This document shows positions 60,722-64,000 of a stretch of 64,000 bases of DNA, piece by piece (the first letter of the stretch is position 1; each line of letters starts with the position of its first letter). The stretch lies in NCBI RefSeq assembly GCF_012910905.1, contig NZ_WTVN01000021.1:1-64000 (forward strand), read 5' to 3'. The notes beneath the pieces were generated by a model, which was not told where the DNA came from, did no database searches, and saw only the letters and a program-made list of their open reading frames with translations. A program made the position numbers and the translations under genes. The DNA is from Aromatoleum toluvorans. GTDB taxonomy: Bacteria > Pseudomonadota > Gammaproteobacteria > Burkholderiales > Rhodocyclaceae.

Positions 60722-61180
60722 TTACTTGATGACCTTCAGGTGGCTGCGGGCGGCGCCTCGCCCCCCGGCGGGGGGCGTATCCGGCCCGCCGTCGTCCGTG
60801 CCGCCGGCGCCGGCGTCGGGAGCGGCGTCGGCCGGCTCGCCCTCTTCCGCCAGCGCATCGGCCTCGGCAATCTCGGGTTCGAACGCCATGCCGTGACCGT
60901 TCTCGCGTGCATAGATCGCGAGCACGTTGGCCACCGGCAGCGACAGCGCGTGCGCCACGCCGCCGAAGCGCGCCTGGAAGGTGATCAGGTCGTTACCCAT
61001 CACCAGATGGTTGGTCGCATCCGGCGCGAGATTGAGCACGATCTGGCCGTCGCGCGCATAGCCCGGCGGGACGACCGTACGCTCATCGACGGCCACCGCG
61101 ACGTAGGGCGTGAAGCCCTGATCCAGACACCAGTCGTAGATGGCCCGGACCAGGTAGGGTTTGGTGGATACCTTGCTCAT
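60722..61180 (-). CDS. sspB: ClpXP protease specificity-enhancing factor SspB
   Basis: A 152-residue adaptor that binds ssrA-tagged proteins and delivers them to ClpXP. Seen: a folded N-terminal domain (about 1-110: PYLVRAIYDWCLDQGFTPYV, GQIVLNLAPDATNHLVMGND, ITFQARFGGV), a flexible acidic Gly/Pro-rich linker, and a short basic-hydrophobic C-terminal tail (SHLKVIK) that in the family docks on the ClpX zinc domain. It follows sspA by 24 nt, the conserved sspAB order. Confidence 0.95.
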   Translation of the reverse strand: MSKVSTKPYLVRAIYDWCLDQGFTPYVAVAVDERTVVPPGYARDGQIVLNLAPDATNHLVMGNDLITFQARFGGVAHALSLPVANVLAIYARENGHGMAFEPEIAEADALAEEGEPADAAPDAGAGGTDDGGPDTPPAGGRGAARSHLKVIK

Positions 61181-61204
61181 GGATTACGCGGGCCTCGCCG
61201 TGCG

Positions 61205-61804
61205 TCAGCGACGCATGACCTTTTCGGACGGCGTCAGGGCGTCGATGAAGCCCTGGCGGCTGAAAATGCGCTCGGCGTACTTCATGAGGTTCGCCGCGGC
61301 CTTCGGCAGTTCGATGCCGTAGTGCTCGAGGCGCCACAGCAGCGGAGCGATCGCGACGTCGAGCATCGAGAACTCGTCGCCGAGCATGAACTTCTGCTTG
61401 GCGAAGATCGGCGCGAGCTGGACCAGCTGATCGCGCACGTGGGCGCGGCTCTTGTCGACGATGCCCTTCTGGTTCTTTTCCAGCGCGTCGATGTGCGAGA
61501 ACAGCTCGTGCTCGAAGGTGTGCAGCAGCTGGCGGGCGCGGGCGCGCATGATCGGGTCGGGCGGCATCAGCTGCGGATGCGGAAAACGCTCGTCGATGTA
61601 CTCGTTGATGATGTTCGATTCGTACAGGACGAGGTCGCGGTCCACCAGCACCGGCACCCGGTTGTACGGATTGATGACGGCAATATCTTCCGGTTTGTTG
61701 TAGAGATCGACGTCGATGACCTCGAAGTCCATCCCTTTTTCGAACAGCACGATCCGGCAGCGATGACTGAACGGATCGGTGGTGCCGGAATACAGGTTCA
61801 TCAT
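61205..61804 (-). CDS. sspA: Stringent starvation protein A (SspA), GST-fold
   Basis: A 199-residue glutathione-S-transferase-like protein that binds RNA polymerase and alters promoter choice under starvation or acid stress. Seen: N-terminal thioredoxin-like domain (LYSGTTDPFSHRCRIVLFEKG, NPYNRVPVLVDRDLVLYES) and C-terminal helical domain (MRARARQLLHTFEHELFS...). The usual GST catalytic residue region reads TDPFSHRCR, as in SspA rather than in true transferases. It heads sspAB; a terminator separates it from the bc1 genes upstream. Confidence 0.94.
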   Translation of the reverse strand: MMNLYSGTTDPFSHRCRIVLFEKGMDFEVIDVDLYNKPEDIAVINPYNRVPVLVDRDLVLYESNIINEYIDERFPHPQLMPPDPIMRARARQLLHTFEHELFSHIDALEKNQKGIVDKSRAHVRDQLVQLAPIFAKQKFMLGDEFSMLDVAIAPLLWRLEHYGIELPKAAANLMKYAERIFSRQGFIDALTPSEKVMRR

Positions 61805-61821
61805 GGTGTTGCAGCTCCCGA

Positions 61822-61861
61822 TACAAAAACAAAGCGCACCACGCGGGGTTCGCGTGGTGCG
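61822..61861 (-). terminator. Terminator of the petABC operon
   Basis: An 11-bp stem (CGCACCACGCG, 61835-61845, with 61851-61861) and 5-nt loop are followed on the minus strand by CTTTGTTTTTGTAT. It lies 38 nt past the petC stop and 31 nt before the sspA ATG's first base, so sspAB needs its own promoter or read-through. Confidence 0.85.
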
Positions 61862-61898
61862 TCAGACTTCAAGGCAGCGAATCAGTTCGCGCCGACGT

Positions 61899-62651
61899 TC
61901 AATGAACGTCCTTCCAGTAGTTCTTCTTCAGCGCGAAGCTGAGTGCGAACAGGCCGGCGAGGAAGATCAGCACGACGACACCGATCGTCTTGCGCTTCTC
62001 GGCCACCGGCTCGCCCATCCACACGAGGAAGGAGACCAGGTCGGCGACGGTCTTGTCATACTCCTGCGCCGACAGCTTGCCGGGCTTCGCCAGTTCGAGC
62101 TCGATCGACTTGACGCCGTCGTGCTCGCTGATCTTGGCGATCTGCTCGCCCTGCAGCTCCCACAGCACGTGCGGCATGCCGACGTTCTCGAACACCTTGT
62201 TGTTCCAGCCCGTCGGACGGTTCGGGTCGCGGTAGAACTGGCGCAGGTAGGTGTACAGCCAGTCGGCGCCGCTACCGAACTCCGACGCGCGCTGACGCGC
62301 GATCAGGGTCAGGTCGGGCGGGGTCGCGCCGAACCAGGCCTTCTGCTCCTTCGGGCTGGCCGAGATCTTCATCAGGTCGCCGACGCGCTCGCCCGTAAAC
62401 ATCAGGTTGTCGCGGATCTCCTGCTCGGTGAGGCCGATCTGCGTCAGCGTGTTGTAGCGGACGAAGCTCGCGCTGTGGCAGTTCATGCAGTAGTTGACGA
62501 AGGTCTTGGCGCCCGCCTGCAGCGCAGCCGGGTCCTTGCTCACCGGCGCCTTGTCGAGGTGCAGCACCGCGCCGGCGGCCAGCGCCAGCGTCGGCGCGAA
62601 CAGCGCCGCAGCGGCCAGGCGCTTCAGGGTCTTGATTACGCTAATAGTCAT
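61899..62651 (-). CDS. petC: Ubiquinol-cytochrome c reductase, cytochrome c1 subunit
   Basis: A 250-residue membrane-anchored c-type cytochrome of the bc1 complex. Seen: signal peptide (to about ALAAGAVLHL), the haem-binding CMNCH in FVNYCMNCHSASFVRYN, a Met ligand region around NVGMPHVLWELQG, and a C-terminal anchor helix (about 226-243, TIGVVVLIFLAGLFALSFAL) with a short positive tail. It takes electrons from the Rieske protein to a soluble cytochrome c. The start overlaps the petB stop as ATGA. Confidence 0.96.
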   Translation of the reverse strand: MTISVIKTLKRLAAAALFAPTLALAAGAVLHLDKAPVSKDPAALQAGAKTFVNYCMNCHSASFVRYNTLTQIGLTEQEIRDNLMFTGERVGDLMKISASPKEQKAWFGATPPDLTLIARQRASEFGSGADWLYTYLRQFYRDPNRPTGWNNKVFENVGMPHVLWELQGEQIAKISEHDGVKSIELELAKPGKLSAQEYDKTVADLVSFLVWMGEPVAEKRKTIGVVVLIFLAGLFALSFALKKNYWKDVH

Positions 62652-63916
62652 TTGGAAGTCACCCTATCCGGTTCGGGTTTGCACTTGTCGATTTTGCTGT
62701 ACCAGGGCATCGCCAGGAAGAAGGCGAAATAGATCACCGAGCAGATCTGCGACACCAGCGTGCGACCGGCGGTCGGCGGCAGCACACCGAGGTAGCCGAG
62801 GATGAAGAAGGCGACGACGAAGACCGCGAGGATGCCCTTGAACAGGCCGCCCTTGTAGCGGATCGACTTCACCGGGCTGCGGTCGAGCCACGGCAGGAAG
62901 GCGATGATGACGACCGAGGCGCCCATCGCGACCACGCCCCAGAACTTCGCGTCGATGCCGAACAGCGGGTAGGTGACCGCGCGCAGGATCGAGTAGAAGG
63001 GCGTGAAGTACCACACCGGAGCGATGTGCGGCGGGGTCTTCAGCGGGTCGGCCGGGATGAAGTTGTTGTATTCGAGGAAGTAGCCGCCGCCTTCCGGCGC
63101 GAAGAACACGATCGCCGAGAAGAAGATCAGGAAGCCGACCACGCCGACGATGTCCTTCACCGTGTAGTACGGGTGGAAGGGGATGCCGTCGAGCGGGATG
63201 CCGTTGGCGTCCTTCTTCTTCTTGATCTCGACGCCGTCGGGGTTGTTCGAGCCGACTTCGTGCAGCGCGACGATGTGCGCGAGCACCAGGCCGATCAGCA
63301 CCAGCGGCACGGCGATGACGTGGAAGGAGAAGAAGCGGTTGAGCGTGGCGTCGGACACGACGAAGTCGCCGCGGATCACGAGCGACAGGTCGGGACCGAT
63401 GACCGGGATCGCCGAGAACAGGTTCACGATGACCTGCGCGCCCCAGAACGACATCTGGCCCCACGGCAGCAGATAGCCCATGAAGGCTTCGGCCATCAGC
63501 GCGAGGAAGATCAGGGTGCCGAAGATCCAGATCAGTTCGCGCGGCTTGCGGTAGGAACCGTAAAGCAGGCCGCGGAACATGTGCAGATACACGACGATGA
63601 AGAACGCCGAGGCGCCGGTCGAGTGCAGGTAGCGGATCAGCCAGCCGCCCGGCACTTCGCGCATGATGTACTCGACGCTGGCGAACGCGACCGGGATGCC
63701 GGAGGCGTTGAGCGAGGCGTCGGGCTTGTAGTGCATGACCAGGAAGATGCCGGTCAGGATCTGGATCACCAGCACCAGCAGCGCGAGCGAGCCGAAGAAG
63801 TACCAGAAGTTGAAGTTCTTGGGCGCGTAGTACTCGGACAGGTGCGCCTTCCAGGTCGACGTCAGCGGGAAGCGCTCATCGACCCAGTTGAGCAGTTGTT
63901 GTGATTTTGTGGTCAT
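62648..63916 (-). CDS. petB: Ubiquinol-cytochrome c reductase, cytochrome b subunit
   Basis: A 422-residue integral membrane protein with eight predicted helices and two b haems. Seen: YFFGSLALLVLVIQILTGIFL, HSTGASAFFIVVYLHMFRGLLYGSYR with haem His ligands, GYLLPWGQMSFWGAQVI (quinone site), FHVIAVPLVLIGLVLAHIVAL with the second His pair, and the PEWY-type motif, here PVWYFTPFYSILR, at the Qo site. PVW in place of PEW is notable; many beta- and alphaproteobacteria carry PEW. It lies 3 nt after petA and overlaps petC. Confidence 0.96.
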   Translation of the reverse strand: MTTKSQQLLNWVDERFPLTSTWKAHLSEYYAPKNFNFWYFFGSLALLVLVIQILTGIFLVMHYKPDASLNASGIPVAFASVEYIMREVPGGWLIRYLHSTGASAFFIVVYLHMFRGLLYGSYRKPRELIWIFGTLIFLALMAEAFMGYLLPWGQMSFWGAQVIVNLFSAIPVIGPDLSLVIRGDFVVSDATLNRFFSFHVIAVPLVLIGLVLAHIVALHEVGSNNPDGVEIKKKKDANGIPLDGIPFHPYYTVKDIVGVVGFLIFFSAIVFFAPEGGGYFLEYNNFIPADPLKTPPHIAPVWYFTPFYSILRAVTYPLFGIDAKFWGVVAMGASVVIIAFLPWLDRSPVKSIRYKGGLFKGILAVFVVAFFILGYLGVLPPTAGRTLVSQICSVIYFAFFLAMPWYSKIDKCKPEPDRVTSK

Positions 63917-63919
63917 CGC

Positions 63920-64000
63920 TTAGGCCTTTGAGTCGTCACCGATGAGGATCTTCGTATCGGAAAGGTACTTGTGCGGCGGAATTTCGAGGTTGTCCGGCGC
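63920..64000 (-). CDS. petA: Rieske iron-sulfur subunit of the bc1 complex, C-terminal end only
   Basis: The last 26 codons plus TAA are inside the window: APDNLEIPPHKYLSDTKILI and six more residues. This matches the C-terminus of proteobacterial Rieske proteins, where PxNL.VPPY/H follows the second cluster-binding segment. The rest of the gene lies beyond position 64000. The stop is 3 nt from the petB start, confirming petABC order. Confidence 0.9.
   Translation of the reverse strand, partial: APDNLEIPPHKYLSDTKILIGDDSKA

Overview
The window reads as chromosomal DNA of a GC-rich betaproteobacterium, most likely Rhodocyclales (Azoarcus/Aromatoleum/Thauera type). That is an inference from the strong GC3 bias, the protein sequences, and the gene orders lptD-surA-pdxA-rsmA, dusB-fis-purHD, hemCDXY and petABC-sspAB. 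It is gene-dense and mostly housekeeping. I see no insertion sequence, prophage, CRISPR array, integrase or rRNA. The right edge cuts the Rieske gene petA, leaving 26 codons plus the stop.

Layout. 1-5.6 kb, minus strand: outer-membrane biogenesis and cofactor operon lptD-surA-pdxA-rsmA. 5.7-15.4 kb, plus: cell-wall sugar recycling pair amgK-murU, pepP-ubiH, dusB-fis, purH-purD, hemF. 15.5-19.7 kb, minus: haem genes hemC-hemD-hemX-hemY. 19.9-26.3 kb: ppc, an AlgR-type regulator without its kinase, argH, and a Ser/Thr kinase fused to a cyclic-nucleotide-binding domain. 26.4-30.2 kb, minus: grxD (with an IscR-like site), prmC, prfA and hemA. 30.3-34.7 kb: a TauE/SafE permease divergent from a sulfate-activation pair in which CysD carries an unexplained 185-residue N-terminal extension, followed by a CysN-CysC fusion. 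34.9-39.4 kb, minus: tRNA-Phe, actP-yjcH acetate uptake, and a TctDE-like two-component system whose candidate binding repeats occur at its own promoter and near the actP operon. 39.7-43.2 kb, minus: groES-groEL with a perfect CIRCE operator, and an aromatic aminotransferase.

43.4-50.6 kb, plus: the most unusual block. A periplasmic solute-binding protein with no transporter partners is followed, with overlaps or a 6-nt gap, by a membrane GGDEF-EAL protein, an HD-GYP-type protein whose HD motif reads QD, and an EAL protein with a degenerate GGDEF and no ordinary start codon. I read this as a candidate ligand-controlled cyclic-di-GMP signalling operon. 50.6-64 kb: tamA, putA with a divergent Lrp-type regulator, fbp, a DadA-like oxidase, a GT4 glycosyltransferase, sspB-sspA, and the cytochrome bc1 genes.

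All functions come from motif recognition by eye. No database search or folding program was run.
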